From Oegoconia quadripuncta (Eukaryota > Arthropoda > Insecta > Lepidoptera > Autostichidae): a DNA stretch of 64,000 nt. The notes under the pieces were generated by a model. That model was not told the origin of the DNA. It made no database searches and worked only from the letters and a program-made list of their open reading frames with translations. The stretch's first letter is position 1; the number at the start of each line of letters is the position of its first letter. Position numbers and translations under genes: made by a program. The stretch spans positions 18,416,865 through 18,480,864 of the forward strand of contig OX438750.1 of the NCBI GenBank assembly GCA_949316235.1. Reading direction: 5' to 3'. Shown in pieces: positions 33,048-43,972 of this stretch.

Positions 33048-33270
33048 TTTTTTTTTTTTTTTTATATGAGAGGGCGGCAAACGAGCATGCGGGTCACCTG
33101 ATGGAAAGCAATCACCGCCGCCCATGGACACCCGCAACACCAAAAGGGTCACAGATGCGTCGCCGGCCTTTGAGGAAGGTGTAGGCTCGTTTCTTGAAGG
33201 TTCCAATGTCGTACTCGTTCGGGAATACCGCTGTCGGAAGTCCGTTCCACAGGGTGGTCGTACGTGGTAA
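33048..33270 (-). mobile_element. Jockey/CR1-like retrotransposon 3' end
   Basis: Near-identical in layout to 19483-19700: polyT at 33049-33063, then 'gagggcggcaaacgagcatg' and the antisense RT C-terminus, ending 'ccacagggtggtcgtacg'. Confidence 0.75.
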
Positions 33271-33420
33271 GAAGTTTTACTTAAACTTAAAAGTTAATTT
33301 TAGATAACACATAAATAGCGTTAATTACGGTTATTTTCGAGAATTTCAAATTATTACCTTGAGGCAGGTATTTAAAAAGAAATCTTAATTTATCCATTGA
33401 GGGCGCCACTGGATAAACTA

Positions 33421-34195
33421 TTTGACATTAACACTCCTGATCAATCGACATTCTAGAGCAATTGATACTCCAGACCAATCGACACTCCATACCCATTGAC
33501 ACTCCAGACCAATTGATCCTCCAGAGCAATAGGCACTCCAAAGAAATCGACACTCTGGACCAGCCGACATTACAGACCAAATTGACACTCCAGACCAATT
33601 GATAGCCCAGAACAACAGACACTCCAGACCAATTAATACTTCAGACCAATCGACATTCCAGAGAAATCGACCCTCCGGACCTACCGACACTACAGACCAA
33701 ATTGACACTTCAGACCAATTGATACTCCAGACAAATTGATACTTCAGAGCAATAGACACTTCAAAGAAATGGACACTCCAGACCAATCGACATTGCGACA
33801 AATCGACACTCCAGACCCAATGACACTCCAGACCACTTGATACTCCAGAGCAATAGACACTCCAAAGAAATTGACACTTCGGACCAGCCGACACTACAAA
33901 CCAAATTGACACTACAGGCCAATCGATACTCCAGAGAAATCGACACTCCGGACCAGCCGACACTACAGACCAAATTAAGCCTCCAGACCAAATTGACACT
34001 CCAGACCAATCAACACTCCAGATCAATTGACACTCCAGGCCAATAGACACTCCAGAGAAATCGACACTCCGGACCAGCTGACACTACAGACCAAATTGAC
34101 ACTCCAGACCAATGGACACTTCGGACCAGCCCACACTATACAGACTAATTGATACTCCAGACCAATCGACACTTCGGACCAGCGGACATTTCTGA
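33421..34195. repeat. 17-bp minisatellite array, about 45 units
   Basis: Consensus unit GACACTCCAGACCAATT with recurring variants (GAGCAATAG, AAAGAAATC, GGACCAGCC, and an 18-bp unit CTACAGACCAAATT). Variants recur in blocks of several units, so a higher-order pattern exists but is irregular. The long antisense open frame (34050-33418) rich in WS, GV and LEC is a by-product of a stop-free unit and is not a gene. Confidence 0.85.
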
Positions 34196-34777
34196 CACTT
34201 CTGTAGTGTCTGCAGCCGTCGTTATAACAGATCTATCGACATTCTAGATCACAATTCATTCCCGAGCGCTGTGATTAAAGAAGTTTCGATAGCATTTGAG
34301 ACTGTTGTGTCGAGTCTCTTTTCCAGGCGCGTCCTACTGAAAGATAATCTTTTAGTACGATTCTGTTTTCTGTTAAATATTAATAGAAAACTTTGTTGTA
34401 CTAATTGACTGTACTCGTATGACTCGTGAAATGTACTCGCTCTAACACACCACAGACCTAATCCTAACGTTGCCACGTCGGTCGGTCAATCAGCCCACGG
34501 TAATGATAAAGTCAGCTGACCAATTAACCGGTCGGACATGAAGCGAGGTATTCAGCCGATCGCTCTATCTATAGATTAATTGGAAGCATCTAGTGTCGTG
34601 GTAAGCTGGGATTAGAAGCTAAGGGCTGCCCTTCCAAAATAACATTGATTAGAAGCTCTTATGAATGGAATAATAAGGTTGGTTATTAGCAATATGGCTA
34701 ATGTATCTCTGAGCATAAACTTATGGAAATGAATATATTAAAAGTAACATCGTAATGTATTTCCGATAGCGTAATGT
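34196..34777. other. No gene recognised
   Basis: The minisatellite ends in a small inverted repeat ('gacacttctgtagtgtc' at 34194). The rest has no signal. Confidence 0.5.
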
Positions 34778-35176
34778 ATACAGGGTGAATTTGAATTCGT
34801 GTAATTCCCATTATATGATGACTCCACTCCTGATTACAATCAACTTTTCCCAAAGAACCATAGTCGAATTCGATCAAATACTTTTCGATTACCCATGTTC
34901 CATTCTGAAACCATCTTCAGTATGGAAATCCAACAATTTTCGGCTGGTGACTCCATTCCTGATTACGAACAACTTTCCACTAGGAACCATAGCCGAATTC
35001 AGCCGAAAATTGTTGCAATTCCATACTAAAGGTGAATGGTTTCAGAATGGTTTACTTTGTATGGGTAATCGAAAATCTATCTCTTTTTATCGAATGGTTT
35101 CTTGGGGAAAGTTGATCGTATTTAGGAGTGGAGTCACCAGTTATTGGGAATTACACGAATTCAAATTCACCCTGTA
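34778..35176. mobile_element. CAGGGTG foldback MITE
   Basis: TATACAGGGTGAATTTGAAT at the left, its complement 'aaattcaccctgtata' at the right; internal arms as in 25974-26350. An open frame runs through it only because the palindrome lacks stops. Confidence 0.8.
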
Positions 35177-35344
35177 TAAGAAAAGATCTGGAGTCATTTT
35201 AAGAGATATCTGTGTGACATATTATATTAGTGTGTAGTGACATATTAAGATATTATAATTACTTCTATATAATTGCCGAGTTATTAATGTCCATGTCATT
35301 TCATATCGTCTAAAGAGTCAGAAATTTTCGTTATATATTTTATT

Positions 35345-35572
35345 TAGTGTAGGGTAGTGGAGATTTTAAATGCTAGCTACCACCATCTTTTCTAAGTCTA
35401 CCGCCAAACAGTAATGTTAATAGCATTGTTGTCTTCCGATTGTCGGATGATAGCCAGTCCCCCAAATAAGACGGGCTCTCCGAGTCAGTACGCTCCCACT
35501 TTCCGCCTCATATTCACTTAACATCAGGTGTAATTGAGGTCAAGTGCTAATCCGTTGTTCACAAAAAAACAG
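35345..35572 (+). mobile_element. SINE (family C), decayed
   Basis: 'gtagctaccaccatctt' region, 'gttaatagcattgttg', 'gatagccagtcccccaaat' and an A-rich end; head missing. Confidence 0.6.
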
Positions 35573-36442
35573 TTTCTCGGGATTTCTGAATTTTTAGTTA
35601 ATAGTACCTAAGTATATCTGTTTTGCGTTATTTGGAACTACCTTTTATATAAGCTTTAAGATAAGAAACTCCGTAAGTGTACAACTTAAAACGTATCTAA
35701 TATAGTCATATTTATTGCCATACCAAAAACAAAGAACACAAGCGTATAGTTAACTCGATATGAAATTCAGCTAACACCTTGAAACGACGATTAAGCCCAA
35801 TCACGTTTTAGTAACACTCGATACAGCATTCAAACCACAAACCACTCAACCCCTAGACCTGAAATAGGTAGAGAGCGCTGTTTGCCAAAACATCGAGAAG
35901 TTACTCCCTTTAACTTCGTGGTGGAAGCGGACACTGATGATCATTACTTTCACAATAATCGACTTAAAAGGCTGTTTGCATTGTGACCACAGGGAACCTA
36001 TATGAGGTTCTGTGTTAGTAGTCTGCATGTGTTTATAACCCTCGTCGGTCCTGGTCCACCTGCTTAGTTCACCTGGGTGGACCACGGGCACTTTTTCTTG
36101 CCGGTGGTTCACTTAAATTATGAGTAATATGCAAACCAAAAATGTCTATAGGCCATGGTCCACCTAAAATTAATTCCATGTGATCGTGTCATTTTACTAC
36201 AATTGAAAAAAGAACAAAATGAAAGTCGAATAAACAAATTAATACCAAAAAAACTTTATTAAGTATAACTAGATGGATAGACCCCACATTTACTTTAATC
36301 ACGCTTGATACCAGATGGCAGCAAAACTTTATCGATATTTAACTATTCATCGAAAATTTAAAAACCCGCGACAACATTGATTGCACAAATGATTATATAA
36401 GATTGCACATATTGTATAATGACGTAAGTCCTGATAAAGACT

Positions 36443-36445
<3 letters not shown>
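35573..36445. other. No gene recognised
   Basis: Antisense 88-codon frame (36112-35846) has no recognisable domain. A small palindrome 'ggtccacctg...gggtggacc' lies near 36054-36084. Confidence 0.45.
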
Positions 36446-36496
<51 letters not shown>

Positions 36497-36665
36497 GCAC
36501 GCACACACACACACACGCACACGCACACGCACACGCACACGCACACGCACACGCACACGCACACGCACACGCGCACACACACACACACACTCACACACAC
36601 ACACACACATACACACACACACACACACACGCACACACAACGGCGTCAACCCGTCGTTTTTCGAC
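36446..36665 (-). repeat. CA microsatellite with linked repeat copy 3
   Basis: About 190 bp of (CA)n broken by blocks of (GCACAC)n, then 'ggcgtcaacccgtcgttttt'. The flanking module is the same as at 2676-2735, 6160-6225 and 51940-52010. Poly-Cys-Val and poly-Thr-His frames across it are artefacts. Confidence 0.85.
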
Positions 36666-37264
36666 GTAGAACTTGTAGGTACGCTGTTCTTTTAGTTGAA
36701 AATTATCCATCAAACAACAAAAAGCCCCTATCTAAGTCGAAAATGTTTAGTTTCTAAAAGAGTTGATTTGTTTTTTTTATTATTATATAATCATTTGTTT
36801 GCTCGGGGGTTTTCTAAATTTACAATTTACAATTATTATTTTAACTAATGCGTGATATGAATTATATATATATATATATATTGTCATTAGAACTAAAATA
36901 TTTTGCATTACACGTCTACCCCAGGTTGTGATTCGAACCAATAACGAGCAACGTACCTAGGTACAACGCGCCAAGACGCCATACATTTCAATTAGCCAGG
37001 CGCCGACACAGTCACCACTCCGCTAATCACGTTAATTATCACCCTGTATAACCCAAGTTATGACCCTCCAACCCTGCACCTTTTACATCTAATTAACTGT
37101 CTACAGAATTTTACGATATATTTTTTTCAGTGAAGATCTTAATTTCTGTTGTGTGATCATTTAATAAATGTGGATATAAAAATTATAAAGAATGGACTGT
37201 ACAACTTGAGCAAATCCCATATGTGAATATGAGGCGGAAAGTTAGTCCAGTTAAAATAATTAAT
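36666..37264. other. No gene; AT microsatellite
   Basis: (AT)n at about 36862-36881. A stray 'tatcaccctgtata' at 37037 is a CAGGGTG MITE terminus without partner. Confidence 0.5.
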
Positions 37265-38215
37265 ATTTGTGGCGTAACTTCCTAAAATATTAAAGTTCCT
37301 GATTTTTTATAGAAGGATAAAGTACCCATTAGTAATATAATTAAAATGTTTTCTAACCATCCTGTAACTTGCTTTAGGTATTATAAAACCTACAATATTA
37401 AATTAAAGTTACCACTATGAAATTCATTGCATTGTAGAAAATGCTAAGATATACGACATTGGAACCTTCAAGAAACGAGCCTACACCTTTCTCAAAGGCC
37501 GGCAACGCATCTGTGACCCTTTTCGTGTTGCGGGTGTCCATGGGCGGCGGTGATTGCTTTCCATCAGGTGACCCGCATGCTCGTTTACCGCCCTCTCATA
37601 TAAAAAAAAGGAATCCTAAAACAATTTTATAAAAAAATTATCAATGGCTACTTTATAATTATCTAAAAATAATTTATTGAGTCGTCATATGTGCCCTCGC
37701 TGAAATTTTCATAAATATAAAGAAGTTATTGATTGTTTTTTTTTGAAAATGTACTTAATGAAATTCACTGTGGTAATTTTAATCTAATAGTTGTCAGATA
37801 TAAGATAGTTAGTCCCCCAAATATGTTGGGGCTTCCGGGTTAGTATATATCTAAAGCAAATCAAATCAAATCATTTATTTGCAAGAATACATAGTTTACA
37901 ATTACAGGGTGTTATTGCTAAAAAAAGTCATTGTATTCAACCTGCATGCAAGTGTGCAAATGTTTTGTCACATCAAGTTGGATGTCTTGTCTAATCATTA
38001 TACTAAAGCTACTTAAAATTACATTATTTAAATTGAAGATATTCACTAACACTATAATAGCAGTGGTCCTGAAGCCACTTTATCAAGTGCACCTTGAACA
38101 GTTTCCCTTCTAATAATTTGTTAGAAAGCAAGCTATCGATTTTTTAGAAAAAAAATTTATTTGACAAGTACTCTAAGCATGTGCAAGAAATTAGGAACTT
38201 TAAGATTATAGAAAT
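37265..38215. repeat. Dispersed repeat paralogous to 3955-4627
   Basis: Matches in order: 'tagaaggataaagtaccc', 'ttcattgcattgtagaaa', 'ttattgagtcgtcatatg' and 'gtgcaagaaattagg'. Interrupted by the retrotransposon 3' end at 37449-37616 and by extra material at 37785-38150 (a family C SINE scrap at 37790-37845 and a 'caaatcatttatttgcaag' piece). Confidence 0.6.
37449..37616 (+). mobile_element. Jockey/CR1-like retrotransposon 3' end, short copy
   Basis: 'acgacattggaaccttcaag' to 'ccgccctctcatat' plus A8, sense orientation. The undisturbed paralogue at 4345-4375 ('atgctaagatctcctaaaac') shows the empty site. Confidence 0.75.
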
Positions 38216-38739
38216 AAATTACACTTATTTATAATTATGGTTACAATATTTGCTCATTTAGTGGATAAATTGGTTAGAGCGTCAGCAAAATAGCTGTTTT
38301 TTAGTCTCTACTTCGTTCATAAACGTATGACATGTCAGAAGTCTTCATACACTATACAATATTATTTGCTACAAGCTACAAGCAAGTTAACGTTTACGTG
38401 ACAAACACATAAACATAAGTGTCGCTAAATGGATCAAATAAAGTTTTCTTATTCTTATTCTTAAACAGAAAAAATAAAAAGAAAAAATATTTTTGAAAGA
38501 AAGAAAGAAACTGTTTATTCGCCACTTCGACACATATACAACAATTGTTAGGCAAGTAAAATAACAGAACACTCAGATAAATGTCGCAGCAGCGAAAGGG
38601 AAACGACTCAGCTATATGCTGAGCTTATAAGAGCTCAGCGCTGGTTCACTGTCGCACCCATTTTTGTTGTTACGTTTAGGTACATGATAAAAACATAAAA
38701 AATATATATATATTTTATCTTTCTATTTTTGACAAGTAA
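38216..38739. other. No gene; non-LTR tail
   Basis: 'gctaaatggatcaaataaag' followed by (TTCTTA)n at 38437-38463 looks like a retroelement 3' tail. A GAAA run lies at 38496-38512. Confidence 0.4.
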
Positions 38740-38972
38740 ACGTAAAGTTCCACACTAAGCAACTAGGCTTGTATTATAGATACCAGATGGTTGATAAACT
38801 ACACAAATACATTTTTTTTTGTAAATAAATACTTATATAAATGAAAAACATCCCTAACTCGGGAACACATATCTGTATTTATCATACAAACATATGCCCC
38901 TAGCGGGATTCGAACCCGCGACCTTTTGGTATAGCAATAGAGTTTCTAACCACTATACCAAACAGGTATATG
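38740..38972 (-). mobile_element. tRNA-headed SINE (family A), full length
   Basis: Minus strand: A box TTGGTATAGTGG, B box GGGTTCGAATCCC, CCCGCTAGGGGC, body, and the end 'ccagatggtt' to 'ttgcttagtgtgg' complement modules. Confidence 0.75.
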
Positions 38973-39590
38973 TGGTTCAATGCATAAAAGTAATTCAATT
39001 TACACATTATAGTATGTAACTGGTAAAGCTTCGTGTATAAAATAGAAACGAATTTTCTTTTAAACAAAATTTACCACTTTTTCCCCGTCAAATTACCTAC
39101 ACAATGTTAGAAACGCAAAAAGCTATAATCTAACTCGAGTTAGCTTAGTGTCCGTTTCAATCAATCTCATTTGTCTGCAATTAGTCTGGCTATGTCGGCA
39201 TTTCACTGTCCACCGACAAAAGTTGAACAGTAAAAGTTAGGAAGAGGATTCTGTTACGAAAAACGACATCATTTCGGAAACGACGATGCTTTAGTACAAA
39301 TACTGAAGTTGGCTATGTAGTTTTATGTATCTACCGATTTGTATTATGCTGATTATAATATATATAAGTTCCTGCATTCATATGGGGTGCGTTTACAACA
39401 TGATTCAGTTCTCAGCTATCACTGCACACACAAGTTATAGAAGTCTCAATGTCTGTATTCATTTCTTTCCAAATATGACTTTTCTATGTCTATCATGAGC
39501 GCGTTGTGGCCTCAGAATAAAATTCTGATTCGTAAGTTGGCAGTTGTGCTTATCTTCTGCAAGTGCCGAACCAAATTTATATACCATTTA
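38973..39590. other. No gene recognised
   Basis: No coding, RNA or repeat signal that I can support. Confidence 0.45.
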
Positions 39591-40570
39591 TTTGTGATTC
39601 ATGTGAACACAATTTTTATCCTGGCGCACAATTGGACATGCAGCAAGAACACAATTATTTTCAACCAGAAATCACCCAGTGGCACAATTTTTACGCGTCA
39701 TCATATGCTGTGGTGATTCCATGATGGTGTTCTCCATGTCAGTACAAATACATATCCATACTAGCAGCAACAACACTTATCTTGAACAAGAACTCTGCCG
39801 ATGTGACTGACATATAACTTAATCCGCAGAAAATATCATTCACTGCAGAAAATTTCATTTCGACTCGTTGCAAAACCAAAGCATCATTACAACAGCATAG
39901 TTTCAATCACAATTCTTCAAATGTGGCATATAACCTAGCATCATATTATCCACTGCAGGAGATATCACTTTGACTCGTTACAAAATCGAAGAAGTTTAAC
40001 AGCAGCTTCGTTCAGTATTTTCAATCAGATTTCTGCACATTTGGCAAATAACTTATCTGCAAATCATTCACTGCAGAAGATATCTTTTCAACTCGTTACA
40101 AAACCAAAGCGCCTTATCAACAACATAGTTTTCAACCAGAATTCTGCAGACGTTGCACACAAATTATCCGCATATCATCTACTGCAGAAGATGTCATTTC
40201 AACTCTGTGCAAAATCAAAGCACCTTAACAACAGTATAGTTTTCAACCGTCATTATTCAAATGCGGCAGATTACTTATCCGCATTGTCATCCGCTACAGA
40301 AGACATCACTTCCACTGGTTACAAAACTGAAACAGTTTAATAACAGCTTAGTTATTTTTAATGAGAATTATGCACATGTGACACATACATAATATAGCTC
40401 GCCTTTTCTTTATATTTGTTGCCCTGTTTTTCGGGTGTTAAATAAATAAATTACTTATCCGCATATCATCCACTGCAAAAGATATAGGTACCTACTTTGG
40501 ATAAGTTGCAAAACCAAAGCAGTTTAACAACTGCTCATTTCAACCAGAATTTTGCAGATGTGGCACGATG
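39591..40570. repeat. Satellite-like array, units of about 105-120 bp
   Basis: Seven or more diverged units, each with CACTGCAGAAGATATCA, 'actcgttacaaaaccaaagc', 'aacaacatagttttcaacc' and 'agaattctgcagatgtggc'. The clearest ones lie between 39830 and 40360. A 47-bp foreign piece ('gttgccctgtttttcggg') splits the last unit near 40400-40446. Divergence between units is high, so the array is old. Confidence 0.75.
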
Positions 40571-40974
40571 CCTATTCGTGTTGTCATTCTGCGTCACACT
40601 GCGGGTGGCGCCTGCGACCGCGATCCCACTCTCACAGAGTTTTCTGCCCGCGGTTTTCTAATCTCGACACGGAATTTGTTCACATTTCCAACAGTCGCAT
40701 TAGAAGTATGGACAGCCGTAACTTTACTGGGGAAAATAGTTTTAGTATATTTAAATATATATTAAGCTTATTTTTCCTATTGGAGCTTAGTTCAACATTA
40801 AAGTCACAAAGGCTGGATTTGAGTCTGGGTGTTGCTGTGTGGCTTTAACACGTAAAAAGAAAAAAACCAACTCGTCTCTTCCCGTGGGTGTAGTAAAAGT
40901 CGACTAAGGGATTTTCCATCTATATAGTATTGCACTTTTCAATGGTGGTGAGCTCACCCCTTGTTACGTGTACA
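40571..40974. other. No gene recognised
   Basis: Overlapping short frames at 40552-40848 in two registers have no similarity I recognise. Confidence 0.45.
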
Positions 40975-41220
40975 TTTCTGGATGTTGTTTTAAGCATTAA
41001 ACTCTTAATGTTTGGAATACCCAACCGAACACTAATGTTTGGGATATCACCTACCACCCCATTTGGGATGAAGGTCGTTGGGATAAACTACGAGTAGATT
41101 AGAATCAGTTATTTTCTGTATTCACTGTCTCATATTTCGAAGTCGGCGCCAATATGTAACAGGGATTATAATGTAGATTGATTTACTTTCAATAGAAGCG
41201 CCGACTTCGAAAGATATTTT
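40975..41220. mobile_element. Family D tail and small foldback
   Basis: 40975-41090 is a family D tail ('accaccccatttgggatg'). 41134-41218 is an inverted repeat: 'cgaagtcggcgc' on the left, 'gcgccgacttcg' on the right, with a loop of about 58 bp. Confidence 0.55.
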
Positions 41221-42015
41221 GTAATATTTCAAAATACATCTTAATTTGACAGAATTTATTTCAAAGATAATATTTGGCAATATTTACATCTATTTGGGTG
41301 GTTATACCTAGTTTAAAGTTATTTCGATTAGAACGAATCGCTATAGAAAAGTTTTAACCGATGCAAAACCAATCTAAACAATGTTATTCAATGCATGATG
41401 TCAGTGTGTTATAGAACCTGAGATCAATAATCTCTATGTTGATTTGAATAATCGATTGAACTAAATTCAAAACTTGACATAGGTATTTCATCTGAGTACT
41501 ATCATGATACATCATGATACATACGTACGGCCTCACGGAGTGTATTTCTAACATGGACTTATTATTTAAACAGGACTGATAACTATCAAAAGAATCATTT
41601 AGGAAAATGATCACTATGTCAACGCAATAAGGTATTAAATTGGATGCACCATACACAAAGGCAAATCCGAGCCGAGAGAGATAGAAATAACGGAGGCCGT
41701 GTGTCTCGTTCTTACATCTTGCCAGCAAAAAAAATGATTATGATCAACAGTTTTGGCTACTCAAAAATTCCATTGAAACACTTATATTTTTATGTTATTT
41801 TAACAATTATAAATAAACAAATAACATTCGCATTAATTTCTTTTCATATATTCTTAAATCAAACAGAAAACATACATTTTTATTTCGATTTTGTTATTTT
41901 TATGGTAACCCTGAAAAGCATGTCATGTCATGGCGGTTCGGTGTGATTTTGAATTTTCTTTGCATTAAAAGTTTTTTAAAGTATTTGTTATATTATAACA
42001 AGTAAAAGGAGTAAA
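41221..42015. other. No gene; inverted partner of a piece at 42400
   Basis: 41548-41578 is the reverse complement of a segment inside the THAP remnant ('cagtcctgtttaaataataa' at 42403-42422). Otherwise without signal. The last 80 bases are the upstream region of the THAP exon. Confidence 0.45.
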
Positions 42016-42451
42016 ATGGTGAAAAAGTGTTGCGTTTATACTTGCCCAAGTGAATCCTATGGTGGTTGCAACATATCTTTCCACAGGTAAGCTAAAAACA
42101 ATATTTTTGTAAATCAAAGAAGTAGGATGCCCATGAATTCTTGAAATGAGTCGAAATATGTGAAATATGTGTGATTGATTAGGGTCCTGACTGTTGTACT
42201 ATTATTGCAGTTTCCCAAAAAATGAAGAAATGCGAAATAAATGGCTCACGCCGGCTAATGTCAAAACGCCAAAGTTTTTTGACAAATATTTTATTACAAC
42301 ATTTGTACCAAGTAACAAATATATTGTGGTCACCCTGTTAGACAGAGACAAACGGCCTCTACGTTACACATCCTGCTCGGCTCGTTTTTCAGCGGCGAGT
42401 ACTCAGTCCTGTTTAAATAATAAGTCCATGATTTCTAAGGTATTTTCATAA
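42016..42451 (+). pseudogene. THAP zinc-finger gene remnant, two exons
   Basis: Exon 1 (42016-42086) starts at an ATG and reads MVKKCCVYTCPSE, then GGCNISFHR. A GTAAGC donor follows, and exon 2 opens at 42211 after an ATTATTGCAG acceptor in the same phase with FPKNEEMRNKWL. This is the start of a THAP C2CH finger: Cys-x(2-4)-Cys, the SFHRFP turn, and the Trp of the first helix. The Cys-x2-His second half is not found. After about residue 60 the frame passes into sequence that also occurs inverted at 41548-41578 and stops at 42449, directly before a MITE. THAP fingers bind DNA and also occur in P-element-type transposases, so host gene or transposon origin is open. As it stands the finger cannot fold. 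Confidence 0.65.
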
Positions 42452-42453
42452 AA

Positions 42454-42929
42454 AAAATCCCACTGACAGATCATCTTTTTTTTCCTTTTAATTCACTCCT
42501 CTCGGAGAAGGCAAAGGGATCTAAGCCCACACAGCAATGTCTTGTTTCTTCAGTTTAGTGAAAACAAGTTATTAGTCGTATAGGTACTTGGCGTAAACAA
42601 ACTCTAGTCACAGTCAAGTCATTCTTAAGGAAAGTGGCTGCTTTACGAAAGATTTTGGCGGCTTATACTTCCCTTCACTTGTACGCCATCACTGACTGTT
42701 GCTGCACAATATTCTGCCATAAGCTTCAAAACTCAGAATGCACAAATTATAAGAAATAAAAAAATCGCTGACTTCTGACTGACTGAAAACACCTCACTAA
42801 AACCGATGTTAATTTGACCTTGATTCCTCCAGCAGTAGTTGAGAAAGACCTTAGTAACCTATTGGGTTAACCCAATAGGTTTGACAAGATGTTCTATTTC
42901 AGGCACTTACGGCCTGTCAGTGGGATTTT
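42454..42929. mobile_element. 476-bp MITE with 16-bp terminal inverted repeats
   Basis: AAAATCCCACTGACAG at 42454-42469 and its exact complement at 42914-42929. A 24-bp perfect palindrome (ACCTATTGGGTT and complement) lies at 42857-42880. No transposase. It sits 2 bp after the stop codon of the THAP remnant. Confidence 0.75.
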
Positions 42930-43175
42930 ATATAACCCGTGAAATCTCGGTACCTTGTGTTAAGATACGTTAGTACTATATTAATTCTGTGGTTAAGGTC
43001 TTTTTTCTCAATAACTGCTGGAGAAATCAAGTTGAAATTTCCACAACGATCGGTCCTGCGCTGCGCGTATCCAGCGGCTTCCCGCGATAATATTTGTTAA
43101 TAATTATTTATTAGCACATAGGTTTCCCTGTGTTGTGCTTCAGTGTACCTACGTGACCTTAAATTTAAGCATGTA
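42930..43175. other. No gene; inverted partner of MITE sequence
   Basis: 42994-43035 ('gttaaggtcttttttctc', 'aactgctggagaaatcaag') is a diverged reverse complement of 42818-42856 within the MITE. Confidence 0.5.
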
Positions 43176-43256
43176 CAGTCAGCTGCAGAGAAACCAGAAC
43201 CGCCGTACTTACAGTCACTATATGAATAGGAGGTCTGATTTCTCTACAGCTGACTG
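43176..43256. mobile_element. 81-bp MITE with 22-bp inverted ends
   Basis: CAGTCAGCTGCAGAGAAACC-AG at the left pairs with CTGATTTCTCTACAGCTGAC-TG at the right, with two mismatches. Too small to code. Confidence 0.65.
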
Positions 43257-43952
43257 AACATAGAATATTTACAACTAAAATCTCAAGAACCCTCAAAATG
43301 CCTTGAAATGCACAACCGATTACTATTTTTGAATTTGCAAGTTTCAACTTTGGCAATATTTTCATTACAATTTTTGTCTTTAGCACTCTCTTCTTCGACA
43401 CTATACACATGGACACGATCACTTAGAATAGAGCAAGGTTCCAAAATATTACCTCCTTGGTTGAAAATCAAGACATAATTATCTATGATGATGTCAGTTA
43501 CATATAAAATAAAAAATCTTTAGTCAACAGTCAACATTAGCAAAATTTTAGTAATTGTGGATAAAAAGAGAGTGAGATTATTTATTAGTTTCGAGAATTA
43601 TTGTATAGAAATGGAGAACACTATATAATGTATGAAATCACGTTATAACACAATTAAACCCAGCTTTGATTAGATGTTTATAAAATTATTATTATTATTA
43701 TATATTGGTATGAGCTCATATTTCGGCAATATTATTTTTGATCTAATAAATAAATAAAACTCACTGGTAAGTAGCTTAATTATTGATATAAGTTATTCAA
43801 ACTTTATCTATGTTACGTAAACCTGTAAATGGTCCCTTTTCAGAAGCCATGGACGACGGTGACCACTTACCATCAGGTGATCCGTCTGTTCGTTAGCTTA
43901 GCTTATCTTAAAACGTAAAAGTTACCTGAATTAACAACAATTATACTTACAG
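43257..43952. other. Upstream region of CP1, no gene
   Basis: AT-rich. A scrap of Jockey/CR1-like 3' UTR lies at 43845-43900 ('catggacgacggtgacc', 'catcaggtgatccg'). A splice acceptor (TATACTTACAG, ending 43952) lies just before the CP1 start codon, so a 5' untranslated exon is probably somewhere in this stretch or further up. Confidence 0.5.
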
Positions 43953-43972
43953 TTCCTGAAACCCGTCACAAA

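Noticed and set aside
33418..34050. 210-codon antisense open frame rich in Trp, Ser and Val
   Set aside because: It is the translation of the 17-bp minisatellite; two other frames across it are open for the same reason and there is no start or splice context.
34785..35237. 150-residue plus-strand ORF
   Set aside because: It lies almost wholly inside a foldback MITE and is open because of the palindrome.
36347..36669. Cys-Val, Thr-His and Ala-His repeat frames on both strands
   Set aside because: Direct product of the CA/GCACAC microsatellite.
39591..40570. CRISPR-like array
   Set aside because: Repeats and intervening sequence are both conserved between units, the units are diverged, and the genome is eukaryotic.
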